Part shown: positions 32,519 through 45,502 of the stretch, in pieces
Numbering within the stretch: position 1 is the first letter of the stretch
Layout: the number at the start of each line of letters is the position of its first letter
Assembly: GCA_011033025.1 (NCBI GenBank)
Contig: WFMF01000077.1
Span: forward strand, 1 to 64,000
Length of the DNA stretch: 64,000 bases
Source of the DNA: Beroe forskalii
Lineage: Eukaryota > Ctenophora > Nuda > Beroida > Beroidae
Direction of reading: 5' to 3'
Notes under the pieces: model-generated
The model's database searches: none
Seen by the model: the letters and a program-made list of their open reading frames with translations, nothing else
Told to the model about the DNA's origin: nothing
Translations under genes and position numbers: made by a program

Positions 32519-34192
32519 GCTACCAGTGGGTTTTTACCGCATCAAAAAATACTTTCACTTTTAAGGCCTAAATCAAAAATCAGCTTGCATGAAAGTTTTG
32601 TTTTATGCCCTAGATCATAACTACCAAGTTTCAAGGGTTTTCCTCAAAAACGGCTAAAAAATGGGTGGACTTAACTCCGCGGCGGACCCGCTGCGGACCC
32701 GGTGGACCCACTGGGGGTCCGCCGCGGACTCCACTAAAGTCCACCAGAAAATTTTTTTGGTGGACTTTGGTCCCGCATGGACTTTTCGAAACTCCGCCGG
32801 AGTGGTGGGTCATGCGGGTCCGCTCGGGCTCCGCCAGCGCACTGGTGGACAGTCCACCGAAAAAAGTCCACCAAAAAAAGTCCACCGTGGACTAAAATAA
32901 TTGTGGAGGTAAGTCCGCTGAGTCAGTGGACTCCACCGGCGGAGTCCACTGGCGGAGTCGAGTCTACTGGCGGACTCCACCAGTGGAGTCCACTGGTGGA
33001 CTCCACTCCGCCAGTGGACTCGACTCAGCCAGTGGATTCGACTCCGCCAGCGGAGTCGACTCTGCCAGTGGACTCGACTCCGCCAGTGGACTCCGCCGGT
33101 AAGTGTCCCATATAACTCTGGCTGAGTTACGTCATAGTCACGTGACTTGTCATCCAATATAAAATAAGTATTATATGCTTCAGAATCAGTGTGCACGTCG
33201 CCGGACTAGGTCATCAGTTCCTCAGTTAAAGGTAAAGATCATGGGACACAAGTACATCAGATCGAGAACACAGGAACATCGGATCATTAGATCATGGAAC
33301 ACAGCTACGTCGGATCATTGGATCGAGATCACTGGAACATCGGATTATTAGATCATGGAACACAGGTACGTCGGATCATTGGATTGAGATCACTGGAACA
33401 TCGGATCATTAGATCATGGAACACAGGTACGTCGTATCATTAGATCGAGAACACTGGAACATCGGATCATTAGATCATGGAACACAGGTACGTGCACACT
33501 GAAGCATATAATACTTATTTTATTTTGGATGACAAGTCACATGACTATGACGTAACTCAGCCAGAGTTATATGGGACACTTACCTGGACTCCGCTGGTGG
33601 AGTTTTTGTCCACCGGTGGACTTCGCTAGTGGACTCCACTGGTGGAGTTTTTGTCCACCGGCGGAGTCCACAGGTGGACTCCACCTGTGGACTCCGCTGG
33701 TGGACCAAAGTCCGCTGGTGGAGTCCACCTGCGGAGTCCACAGGTGGACAAAAACTCCGCGGTGGACTCCAATCCGCGGCGGACTTTTTTCCCTGGTGGA
33801 CTTTTTTGGTGGACTTTTTCAGTGGACTGTCCACCAGTGCGCGGCGGAGCCCGAGCGGACCCGCAGCGGACCCACCACTCCGCGGCGGAGTTTCGAAAAG
33901 TCCGCTGCGGGTCCACCAAAGTCCACCAAAAAATTTTTCTGGTGGACTTTAGTGGAGTCCGCGGCGGACCCGCAGCGGGTCCACCGGGTCCGCAGCAGGT
34001 CCGCCGCGGAGTTGAGTCCACCCATTTTTTAGCCTCAAAAACTGTAGGAGGAGATAGATTTTAAAGTTGATTTTTGGCAAATTGTGTTGGAAGTTTGCGT
34101 GCCCACTGTAATAACAGGCGAAATCATGATTTGAAAAATTCATAACTTCAGCTAGGAACAATATTTTTTGATGCGGTAGAAACCTACTGGTA
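32519..34192. mobile_element. ~1.7 kb nested foldback element
   Basis: The left end TACCAGTGGGTTTTTACCGC + ATCAAAAAAT is mirrored at the right end by ATTTTTTGATGCGGTAGAAA + CCTACTGGTA. Inside, about 32,650-33,110 and 33,580-34,030 are long inverted arms built of short GTGGACTCCGCC-type units. Inside those, 33,100-33,200 and 33,490-33,590 are a second inverted pair (TAACTCTGGCTGAGTTACGT and its complement). The centre (33,230-33,490) is a direct ~61-nt repeat (ATCGGATCATTAGATCATGG). No transposase. Open frames in the arms come from the repeats. Confidence 0.85.
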
Positions 34193-35049
34193 GGTTACCT
34201 GGTAAGGTATCTCAATAATATTTTTGAAATGATCAGTAACCTTTCAGTATCAGGCTCAGTAACCTGGGTTTATTTTTCATGCTATAAGCTCTTTCATCCT
34301 GTGTGAATACTTATACATTCTAGACATATTTTCTAGTGCTTGATTTGAAATGATTATGTCATGATGTTTTTATGAGTTATCTTTATTTGAGCTCATGGAT
34401 GTTATAATGAATGCATGACCTAATATGAAGATCTGTTGATAGATGTCTTAAAGGAAACATAGGTGAGTTTCATAATAACATTAGCTTTGTTTTTGTTGTG
34501 ACTCCTGATAACACTCAATGAAGCATGCCAATGATATATATCATAATGGCAATGGTTGAACTGGGGAAAACAGAATTGTCAATCTAGGAGCCAGGAGCTT
34601 ATAGGCAGCACTTATTAACAGGGGTACACCTAGACTAGGGAAGTGGGAAGTTGTTGGCATATTTTCAAGTGCTTATTTCAGATCAATTTGGGAAAAAAGT
34701 ATGTCCTTAATTTTGAGCTCCATCTGTGAATGCTCTTTTTGAGTTTTTGGAAGTTTTTTTTTCAAGATGGAAAGGCTAAAATATGAATTCAGCCCTTCAG
34801 TATGAAGTACTTTCATATCAATTTGAAACACATACCTAATGAGTTATTGGCCCTTACATAACTGCACTTAAGAACAAAACAAATTAGGGATTAAAAAGGC
34901 AGTTAAAGTGGGGCCAGTCAAATTAAAGGCCACATGCCAGTTAATTTCTGTCAAACCAAACTTTCATGACTTGGTTTCTACAGTGTTGAAATCACTTGAC
35001 TGCCATATTATAACAGGATGATGATACCTTAATCATCAATATGCACCTT
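34193..35049. other. Spacer, no gene seen
   Basis: Unique-looking AT-rich sequence with frequent stops on both strands and no clear splice-bounded open frame. Confidence 0.5.
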
Positions 35050-35290
35050 CCAGTAGGAAAAGACCGGTTAACCGAACCGAAACCAAAATTCCGGTTAACC
35101 GGGCATATTCAGCCAACCAAAACCGAAACCGTAACCGAATATTTTGATTTTGCAATTAACCGTTTGGTGAAATCGGTCAGTTAACCGAACCGAAACCGAA
35201 ATACCGGTTAACCGGCGTTTTTAGCGAACCGAAACCGAAACCGTAACCGGAATTATTGAGAAAAGGTAACCGGTCGTTTGGTACCTTCCA
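35050..35290. repeat. Two-copy repeat rich in CCGGTTAACCG / AACCGAAACCG
   Basis: Two tandem copies of about 115 bases, each with CGGTTAACCGAACCGAAACC, then CCGGTTAACCGG, then AACCGAAACCGTAACCG. GTTAAC palindromes recur. The composition resembles the AACCAAAAATAAACG element at 8882-10069 in style but not in sequence. Confidence 0.7.
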
Positions 35291-35739
35291 GGCATGTTTT
35301 TGCTATGTATTCAAAACCCTACAGGCACCAGGGTACCATGCGCAATAAATTATTGCACACTGAAGTGCCAAAATCCGGATTCATTACGTACCGTAGGTCA
35401 TAATAATTTATTGTGGTGCAGTGGAATAGTCCATAATTATTTATTTCCCACAGTTGACACAGTTGTATCTTCATATCATGAATTAAAACATTTCCTTTTG
35501 TTTGAAATTATCCCCTTTTTTAGGAGTAATTACGGTGCATAATTCAGTTTAATAACTCGTAAAAAGTGCAAACCTCTGCAATAAAAACCTCAGCCTCAGT
35601 TCTTAATGTGATATTAAACATGGTTAGCAATTTTTACTCGTTACTAAACCCTTATTAATCATGTACTGCCCCCCCTGCACTGAGACCTGAGTGAGCTATG
35701 AATTAGAATTTCGGTCAGTCTCCCATACTGTATTAAGCG

Positions 35740-36110
35740 GTTACATGTCGAAGTGGTGACCGTATACCGCAACTTACATGGTCGAGGCGACAGCCGAGAC
35801 TGTGTAAGTTGGATAATGGACGAGGCGTGCCGAGTTCATTATCGAAGGTATACAGTCACAGCTGAGATCATGGAACCGGATTATACCCCGACCGGAAATA
35901 GCTTTGGCCGACTATTTTCTGACCAAACAACAGTATTTCTTCCCACTCGGGTCTGACGACCCTCGTCCGGATTCAACGCTTAAGTAGATTTTTGAGTGCT
36001 CCTTTATAAAATCAAATTTCATTAGCTTTTTTACTCTGTAATTCAGTGGAGACCGTATAACCAAACTTACACGGTCGCTAAAACAAGCTTGGGAGGGGTA
36101 TAAACTTGTA
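35740..36110. repeat. Dispersed repeat with GACCGTATACCGCAACTT ends, copy A
   Basis: Contains ATCATGGAACCGG, TTTATAAAATCAAATTTCAT and AAACAAGCTTGGGAGGGG, shared in order with 57,805-58,030. GACCGTATA(C/A)C motifs lie at both ends. Looks like a MITE family. Confidence 0.65.
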
Positions 36111-36429
36111 TAAACAAAAGTCTTAATTATCACATGATAACTATCGATGACATGAAACTCCATTTGATATCTTTAAAGCTTTAAGTGCATAGAGCACTTT
36201 TTAGTTACAATTTAAGGCATAGATTAGAGTAAGGGATTGGTTAGGGTAAGGATTAGGATTATTAAGGCCATGGTTAAAGTACAAAAAGATTAAGGATTTG
36301 ATCCTTGATGAGGGAAATACCAATCACCACTTGAAGATTTGAACCTGTAGTTAATTGGGATGTAATTATGATAACGTTTCTCCATTAGACTGTACATTGA
36401 ACAAGTGAAAGAAGTTTACTCACTTTGGG

Positions 36430-36910
36430 GTGGAACGGTTTTGATTCGGCAGAAGCCCTACTAACCGTGCTGTCAGGAACAGCCTCTGTTGGCTCAGCCT
36501 AAGGCTCCCAGAGATATACAATATCAATATTACCAATATGATATGCTACGACGATCCTCCGGGAGCCTAGATGATTATTACATCTTGGGCAGATGGGGGA
36601 TGGAAGTTGTTACTTTAACCATTACATCTTGGGCAGATGGGGGATGGAAATTGTTTGACTTTTTGCACTGAAAATCGAGCCTCTTTTTGATTTAGCCTCA
36701 GAATTGCTAAGTGAAAAATAGAAGTTGTTTCAAAGCCATATTTTCATAGTAGTCGATTCAAAGTTTTGAGCCCTAGAACATAACTACTTTAAGGGTTTTC
36801 CAAAAACTGTATAATGTTTATTTTCGGATGTAGTGTTATGTGTGCGAACTCGCGATTTGAAAAATTCATAACTTTATTGTAGATGGGGTAAAACCTACTG
36901 GTAGCTGGCG
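36430..36910. repeat. Relative of the foldback element, partial
   Basis: The right end GTAAAACCTACTGGTAGCTGGCG matches the inverted left end of the 32,519 element and its flank (CGCCAGCTACCAGT). Inside, CATCTTGGGCAGATGGGGGATGGAA occurs twice (36,579; 36,626). Confidence 0.6.
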
Positions 36911-38370
36911 TCAGCTCACAACTCAAAATCGTATGCTAAGTGAAAGAAGTGTATATAGTACTGAAGCCCACTTTTTTGGGATAATGTGTGCACCTCATGT
37001 ACTTTGTGTGTATGTACTGAACCCACTCTTTTATAACACCTACAGTGGTACACTCACACCAAGTACTAACTCACACTCAAAATTCATGTTAGAAATGCAG
37101 CCATCATCTCATAATATTACACATATGAGCCTGATGTAACATTCATACTAATTACAAAGTGATACTCTACAAAACTGTTTTCTTGCCATTTGGCCGTAGT
37201 GCTAACAGGCAATTAAGAAGCCCGAATAATGAATATTGTACACAGTATTAAAAAGTCCCGGTCGAAATCAGATTCTCAATTGTCTTTTATTGCTTTAACT
37301 TAAATAGTCAATAAATGATGAATTGTAATTTTCCAAGAGAGATGCAGAATTAGTAAGGGCCAGATCGTAACACAGTGTTATTAATTAAATAGTGCACTAC
37401 TTCTGTGAACGTTTTTCGATAGATTCACCTCAACATGGGAACCCATCACTAGAACACTAGAACCCCCTTTTCCCCGAATTGGGCACAAACTTCAATTCTG
37501 GAAATATGTTTGAGATAAAGATCCTAACGAATACACTAAACTTTGCACGATGAGCACACATTATCATTATGAGGGACGGAGCATGATTTAAAAGTCCCAT
37601 CTCTTTCCCTTATCATTAGAAATCCCCTTTTTAGTTTTATATAGTAAATTCTTATCGGCAAACATGTAAGTACAAAATCCCCCTTTTTCATTAATAATAA
37701 TAGAAACAGAAAGTTATACTGCAGATCTAAGCTTCAAAGTCAAAAGCAATTAATTTATGTTTCACTATTTGAATCTAATCTAAGATATTATGCAATCTCT
37801 GTATGGGATGGACCTGGGGCTCAATTGAGTCAATATGGGTTTTATGGGGCAGGAGGATGACCCTTTCCTTTCAACATGAGTCTCTACCAATGCATGCTCC
37901 CAGGTGACACTTTCCTTCAGTCGTGGAATGAACATCAGTAACCTGAAAGGTTTCTTTTGTGTGCAGTCATCACTGTTAACAGTCCTGTCTACTACGTGAT
38001 GACGTAGACTTGTGACTTTATAATGGATGTGCGCATCCCTAAGGTATCCCCGGCATCCTCATTATAGATCCATAATTCATATACCTATTGAAAACCCTGG
38101 AGGAAACCACTAAGGTCTTTGAATATTTTCTGATAAAAGCACTAGAATAATGAATCGCCCTCCATTTATAAGACAACTAGAAGGTCCGTTGGGCCCTCTT
38201 GGTCACGGGACATCTGGCTCACATTTTAGAGGTTAGGTGTGTGTCTGACGAATCAATGACACCAGTATGACCAATAGAGTATTATTCAACCGACTGTTGA
38301 GAACAATGTGAAGCATTAGTAAGGATGAAACCAGTCTACACATCCCTGATAAAAGTTTGAGGATAAGGCA
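36911..38370. other. Spacer, no gene seen
   Basis: AT-rich with no exon I can support. A plus-strand open stretch at 36,933-37,139 has no recognisable domain. Confidence 0.5.
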
Positions 38371-38655
38371 TAATAGTTGACAGCACTGTGAGGTATAGTT
38401 GACACCACTGTGATTTACAGTTGACACCAGTGTGAGGTATAGTTGACACCACTGTGATTTACAGTTGACACCAGTGTGAGGTATAGTTGACACCACTGTG
38501 AGGTATGGTTAACACCATTGTGTATATAATTGACACCAGTGTGTGGTACAGTTGATGACACTGCGAGGTATAGTTGACACTTGACACCAGTATGAGACAT
38601 AGTTGACAACAGTGCGAGATATAATTGACATCAGTGTCAATTGTCATTCACAGTT
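38371..38655. repeat. ~22-nt tandem repeat (TTGACACCACTGTGA)
   Basis: About 12 units of AGTTGACACCAGTGTGAGGTAT with variants ending ATTTACAG or GGTATAG. Each unit has a plus-strand acceptor-like AG before TTGACAC, and the last runs into CATTCACAG|TTGACACG. Unlike the other arrays, no open exon follows, so I do not claim a gene. Confidence 0.85.
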
Positions 38656-40260
38656 GACACGAAAAAAGTGAAACATTCAACTTAAGATTTGAATCGGTAT
38701 TCGACACCGAAAACCATTTTTCCACCACCCTGCAAAAATCGCGGCGTTTCAACTCCGTTTGGTTCAGTTATTTCGGCTCAACTGAGGGTAATAAGCAATT
38801 CCCCCTCTTTCCTTTATTCTAAAGATACTTATATCCGTGACGCTTCAATATCTTGCTTATTTCGAGGGATAGATCAGTTATCAAGCTACGCAATTCAGTT
38901 TTGTATCTAAGTTTGTGTGTGTACGACATGCTTTAAGGCCTGATTGCATGTCGTGATTTCCTGACACTTAATAACTTGATATTAAAACTTTAAAACTTTA
39001 AAAGATCAGTAATAATATTCACATCTCTATTTTCAAATAATGGTTGAGAATTTGGTTCATTTGCATTTATAATAAGAAAACAAAAGGCTTGAGATTTTTG
39101 TCCAAAGGGCATGTTAAAAAGCCATTTAAAATGAAGGCCAATAAGGATTATGATCAAAACCACTGGCCGGTTTAACTCCAAACAAAACATAAAGCTCAGG
39201 CTAAATTCTAATAGGAAATAATGCCTGTGTCTTGTGACGTTGTGATGAATGATAATCTGACTATAAATCGGTATTGATTTGATCCTGTTGATAATTTAAG
39301 GGCTAGAAAGCTGTAACTTTCCCCAGGAATATTATGTGATTCCTTGTAAATGTTACAGCTTTAAGTATAATTCTTGTAGTGCAGCATCATGTGAGAGATC
39401 TAGTGGTCCCAGTAGAAGCATTAGCGTAACCTGGGTATATACTTTAGGCACAACTGATGGCGCCTGAGACCAGCTCATTATCAAGCTTTTGAATGGTGAG
39501 TTGGTGACGTTGCCTTGCCTAGTCTCAGCTGGCGTGCTCTAACTTGGTGCATGATAGTTTATAATTGATCCTAGAGCTGCCCAGGTTTCGTGATGACGTC
39601 ATATACACACTTTATGCTTACTTTCCACTTAATGCACTATGTGTGCCTAAATCATCATATACCGGGAACACATTGGATTTATTGTGCTACTATGAGCATC
39701 CTCTGTGCCTTACCACACATCTTTAAATGGTAATGTTACGAAATTTATTAATAAGATTAATTTAGGGATTTTCCAACAAATCCCCATATATTTTCGTTTA
39801 TTATAATTTATGGTTGAAGTATTTGTTGACAACTTTAATAAGGGTTGTCAAAAATAACTGGATGTGCAAGTTCGGCTAAACGGTCAATTGACATTGAATT
39901 AGAGACCCACTCCAGAAAATACACAATAAAACTTCTCAATTTGCTAATTTTGAATTGCAATATATTCTATTTGGTACTCAAATTAGTAGTGTATCAATGA
40001 ATAATAACATCAGTTAGAACATTGATTGATCCATGAAAAGATGATAGCAATGGCCATTAATCCAAGATTGTGATAGATTTACCAAGTTACAATCTCCTAA
40101 CTCCCGAGCCCTAAAAAGAGCTCTCTCTCTCTCACTGAGTCTCTCTTTACGACACTTAACGTCATTTCACACTGCACCGTTTCTCTCGAGCCTTTGTTAG
40201 GTATTGTAATGCTTTTAAATGAGTGCTGCAGCTGCTAACAGAAAGTGGGAGAGGATCAGC
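38656..40260. other. Spacer, no gene seen
   Basis: Unique-looking sequence; no splice-bounded open frame of note. Confidence 0.5.
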
Positions 40261-40440
40261 TGGAGGCACTTCTCCCATACATACAGATATACAAACACTC
40301 AGATAAACACACACACACATACATACACATACACACATACACTCTCACACACCTAGTACCTACCACTACCGCTACCCATACCCCTACCCAGTACCCATAC
40401 ACATAATCATACCCATACTCATACACACGCACACTCGATT
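40261..40440. repeat. CA/TACA-rich simple sequence
   Basis: Imperfect ACACATACA and ACCCATAC repeats, plus a preceding CTCTCTCT run at 40,120-40,150. Confidence 0.8.
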
Positions 40441-43400
40441 TACAGTGAATATACTATAAAAGATGAGAAATTTATTGTGCATCAAGTGCACCTTGTCGAC
40501 TCTGTTTCGAGCGAACTCCATAATGATTAATGTCTTGCTCTTTGTGGGGGAGATGAGGGGCGTTTCTTATATGACACAAGAAGAGCTCTTTTTGTAAAGC
40601 TCAAAAATCAAATATGATTAACATAGTTAAGCTTTGAAAGCTGCCTATTGTCAAAGGAAGAATAAGAGTAGTGAGACATCAATGAGACATGCTGTTAAAA
40701 GGTCTTGAGCAATGAGTACCTACCTAAGTATGTCGAGATATGATATGTCGAGATAGTTCAAAACCAAAATTTTGAAATGAATTTTCTTCAAGAACATTTC
40801 CGCAAGCGATTGCTGCTGCTGCTTGACATTGAGTCCCATGTTCCAGTATGTAAATCATGATTCATGAATATATTCATTACTCCAAAAGAATGCTCTACAT
40901 TCTGAATACAATAATTGAGGTACTGCTTGCCTCTTTTCTTGCGTGTTGGGCTCACTCTCTAAACTTGCTGTTCCTGGTCCCGGGAAATTGTCACTGCAAC
41001 TTGACGTGCTCGGAAACTTGACAAATCCTCTACTGGAACGCAATATATCATGAAGTGATTATTAGTAGAACCATTTAAGCATTTATTCCTTCCTTGTTCA
41101 TTTGTAGCGATTGTTTCTTAAATCAAAGCATAAGCTTTTGTGTTCAATACAAACTTTACTTACTTCTTTACTAACTTCTTAAACCGTAGGATGAGCTTAT
41201 ATGTTCTTTACTAACTTTATTGACATGTACTGACCAGATTACAGCACTTCTGTACTTGTAGTTTGTAGGTAAAAATAACATGCTAGTTCCGTGAAGTAAA
41301 GCCAGCTACTCAGCTATTACTTCCAGGTACAGGTTCATATCATTATCACCTTCTGTTGTTCCAGTTTCGTACTCAAAAACCCTCGTATTCCAGAGTTCGT
41401 GGTCTTGATAAGTTGATACTTTGCTATTGACCCATCAAAGCTATACATGATGTAGAACTGAGAAGTTATTCCCTGATAATACGCCAATCACACACTTTTC
41501 TTAGAATGAATTGCCCGGTCAGGTATATGGTGTTTACCAGGCATAGAAGATATCATACGGTCCATCCAAAAGGTCACGTGAACTAAATCACGTGACGAAG
41601 CATGGGATGTTTCTGTGGTAGACCTAGTCAAAATGTACATCTCCCACTGCTTTGATACTTGGTGCCAATAATTCCTCTAATTACGTGCCATAATCGTCAT
41701 TATCACCACGCTGATCATTATATATTTCGTTACACGCTATCTTCGATATCAAATTTATCAATTTCACATACAGTAACGTGTGCTGCCGTTACAGCAGCAA
41801 TATGGTAGCATACGCTTCCTAAAGACAGCCGCTTCGAAATCAAAGATTATAATCATTTTCCAAATCAGCAAATCTTATTATACCTCAGAAGCTTGGACGG
41901 CTGCACAATCTATGCTGTGTAAAATATGTCATGTTCAATGTTCATGGGTAACTGCTACTTAAGTACTCAGCATGCAAGTCATTATGTGCAATGATTATCT
42001 AGAGCCTAGACTGAGCAGAACTTCACTGGAACTCAGAGTGGGGTGATCAGAGAAAGCAACCTTCAGCTCTCAGCTTGACAGAAGGCCATCCAGTGGATAC
42101 TGGATGGCCTATATAACTTATTTCAATCTTTTAATGAAGATAGGTTTGCATGATAGGTTTGCCTATCATGGAAAAGGTTTGCCTATCATGGAAAAAGCTT
42201 TTGTCTTAATCAATTGACCATATAAATTTTTTGGGGTCTACAGTAAATCAAGTCTCAGCAAAATTGAGTTTCAAAGCGATTCTGAAAATTTGATGCAAAA
42301 ATACTGTTCAAAAGTGGCAACGTTATATATTAAAGAAGAATGTAAAGTATGCTTGGGCAGAATCGAAGAGTGAAATATTATCGATTTTGCAGATTTTTGA
42401 AGGGAAAGTTTTTATGGGCTTTAGGCTTAAATGGCCAAATAATGTTCAATTCACTTAGAAATTGGATTGACTATCAAAGTATCAATCTTGACACAAATGA
42501 TGGGCAAAACAAGTTCGACGGTCATGTCTCCAAAATCTTAGCCATAATGGCCATCTTCAGGCCCAAAATAGGCCAGCGCCACTTTGGAACGAACATTTCG
42601 CATGGTCATAATTTGGTTAATTTTTCATCCAATTTTAACGAACTAATCAACATTAGTCAGCTCGTTGAGACAAATATATAATAATATACAAACAAAAGCT
42701 AAGCTCAGTATCTCCTTCCATCAATCTTCGATTTTTGAACCCCATATTAGACCCCCATAATGGACTCAGGATCGCCGTCAAAATGTTGGTACACGTCCTG
42801 GCCAAATCATACCTCCAAGTCGTATATTACAGAATACGAGGGTTAACCCCCTTCCCCACCCCGGCTCCCTCTTATAATAATGAGTTCATTATAAGGCACA
42901 GTGCACAATCTCCCTTTTATACGTATTACGTCAACTTTTGCAAGTTCTGAGTAGATAATAAGGACATACACGCAGAACACGTCGCAACAACTCATACGCA
43001 GACACACTTCACAGCAACTCATACACAGACACACATAATCACATAAAACTTGTTGATGTCTTAATTCTCCTTAAGATATAAATACAACAGCTATTGTGTC
43101 AAATGTTGGTTTACAATTAAGTAATTAAATTGTGTTTCTCAGCACAAACACAGGTATGTTGATGCCTGTCCTCCTGAAATGTGACTGCATGATTGAGACC
43201 ACCCGTTAATTATATCAAAACCCAAGAACCCTACTTTGCCAAATATTTGTTTTAGCTTCATCCCCCAATCTGTTTAGAATGGTCAATCGAACACATCTCA
43301 TTCGATCAGTAAGCATGTCATAATTATGATATTATATTATATCGGCAATTCTTGTATAATAAGACAATGCGATAGATTAGCTGAGCTACATGAAACATTG

Positions 43401-44551
43401 TGCACACCTTACCAACATGTCGTAGTTCACATCTAACCTCTCATCTCATGATACCACTGTTCTGTGGGAACGTAATAAACAACGTGATACTATAGATTAG
43501 AACTAATGGTACGTTCTCACCGGGTCACATCTCACTCAGTTTGCATTCATTTGTCAAACAAGTACATTATTGATGTGCCAATAGCCCAATCATCAGCGTT
43601 GGCAGTTGATACGTCAAAAGCTGTTTAGACTTTCTAGTTCAAGCGCTTGTGTATCAGATAGGCTACACATCAGTTAGTGCCGGTACGTATACTTTAAGTC
43701 AATATCCTTCAATTTAAACGTTGGTTTCTATGGGAATTGGGAACTATGGGAGTCATAGCAACCTAAAAATCTCAGTGTCCACTATCGACTGGTATAATTA
43801 CGGTGATAGTTACTGAATCGAAATGTCGTATCTCGCGAACTACCGAAACCCCCTGAATGAGTGGGTGTCTGTAGCTCAGTACGTGTCCTCAAGGAGTCCC
43901 CACTCCACACCTGGTACCTTGTGTGTGCCTTGTGTTATTGTGTAATACTCCTCTCTGGAGATTCCAACTCGTACCATTCCGAGAATGTCACGATCACCAA
44001 CATAATATTATTATCGTCACCTTAACATAGAAAGGCCATAGAAGGGCCTATGTGAACTTAGGTCCTTCTATAATTAGGTGATGATATGGTGATCCTTAGT
44101 TACTAGATTATCATTCTAACAAGCCCTCCAAAGCACCTTGCTACATATGATGTTATGTTCAATCAGCTGTTTTAAAGTTTCATTAGAGGTTCCTATCACC
44201 TCTGTTTCAAGCCAGATGAGCTAAATTTTCGAACTATACTCTTTTCGGACTATACTGCTTTGATATTTGGATAGTTAGAATAGTTTTACTATTATTAAGG
44301 AAGCCCATTATCAGTAGCTGCTTCTATTATTTGAATCTTAGGGTATTCACAAGAGTTCATCGAAAAGACAAGATAACAGTCAAAGTATTCGTGAAATTTT
44401 GTAAAGGGGGGGGTATGTTTACCATAAGACCATAATCCTGATACTTCTCCCAGTTTTGTGGTGGCTGATGAAGGGGTTACTTTGACCAGGATTCAAAGGA
44501 GCGTTATTACAATATCATTTCGCACACCACCTGACACAGAATGTTTTTCAG
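40441..44551. other. Spacer, possibly intronic, small hairpins only
   Basis: No supported exon. AGGCCATCCAGT/ACTGGATGGCCT at 42,078-42,105 is a perfect 12-bp-arm hairpin. GGTTTGCCTATCATGGAAAA occurs twice at 42,157-42,196. A minus-strand open stretch at 40,880-41,043 (FPSTSSCSDNFPGPG) has an upstream AG but no donor, so I do not call it. Confidence 0.5.
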
Positions 44552-44620
44552 ATTTAGATGGGTTGTGCGGCGAGCGTACACGCATCGGAAACATCGCTAT
44601 GTAAAAATCCTAAACATAAG
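44552..44620 (+). CDS. Candidate internal exon, unknown protein
   Basis: A strong acceptor (AATGTTTTTCAG) and a consensus donor (ATAAG|GTAAGA) flank 69 bases with only one open frame, giving FRWVVRRAYTHRKHRYVKIL then NI. The product is very basic (Arg, Lys, His). It enters in phase 2 and leaves in phase 2. I do not recognise it. The exon at 48,090 on the same strand enters in phase 0, so at least one further exon would lie between them if they belong together. Confidence 0.45.
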
Positions 44621-45154
44621 GTAAGATTAATTTGTACTTGTAATTTGGATATTCTCGAAACAAATTATCTTAACAATTATCATTACAATAATTAATTACT
44701 GTTTATCCAATGATAAAGTTTGAATGAAGCCGCCTTGATGAATATCTAGGTAAATCATTTCTTGTAAATTTGTTACACTTCTACTAACCTATCCGTATCC
44801 ACTAACCCGTCCTTAGTGCATTTAAACCCTTCCTCAATGCCTTTTTAGCCAAATTGATCCCAGAATTGGTGGCCTAAAATAGTGAAATAGTGTTCTCCCT
44901 AAGCTTATCATCTGAGGGGGAAGGGGTTCTTCAAAATATGATTATGGCTGATTATAGGGGGAAGGGGGTTTTCAAATGATTACGGCTGAATATAAAGCTA
45001 TAGGTGGGAGGGAAGGTTTTCAAATGATTACGTAATCAACTGACCATGAACCTTACCAAATATCAACGGTTATCATTTGCATATGGCATAAATTACATAT
45101 TATGATAGTGAAGAATCACACACTTCCAAAGCCAACTTTTAGCCGGTGTCGCCG

Positions 45155-45502
45155 TTGGAACATACAGACACTATTACAGACACTATTACAAACACTGTTA
45201 CAAACACTGTTACAGACACTGTTACAAACACTGTTACAAACACTGTTACAAACACTATTACAGACACTGTTACAAACACTGTTACAAACACTGTTACAGA
45301 CACTGTTACAAACACTGTTACAGACACTGTTACAGACACTGTTACAAACACTGCTACCGACACTGTTACAGACACTGTTACAGACACTGTTACAGACACT
45401 GTTACAGACACTGTTACAAACACTATTACAAACACTGTTACAAACACTGTTACAAACACTGTTACAAACACTGTTACAAACACTGTTACAAACACTGTAG
45501 AT
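45155..45502. repeat. 12-nt minisatellite (ACACTGTTACAG/A)
   Basis: About 28 units of ACACTGTTACA(G/A). As 12 is a multiple of 3 and the unit is stop-free, several frames are open on both strands (for example TDTVTNTV). The plus strand reads from CCGGTGTCGCCGTTGGAACA into the array and ends at a TAA at 45,530, so a short Thr/Val-rich coding repeat cannot be excluded, but nothing supports it. Confidence 0.85.

Noticed and set aside
32631-34064. Pro/Ser/Asp-rich open frames (VDSTPPVDST, WTPPAEST)
   Set aside because: They arise from GTGGACTCCGCC repeats in the foldback arms, open on both strands.
38371-38700. Another splice-acceptor array with an exon after it
   Set aside because: Units have acceptor-like AGs, but the sequence after the last one is closed within about 10 codons in every frame.
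42349-42681. 110-codon plus-strand open frame
   Set aside because: No domain, no splice or promoter context; likely chance.
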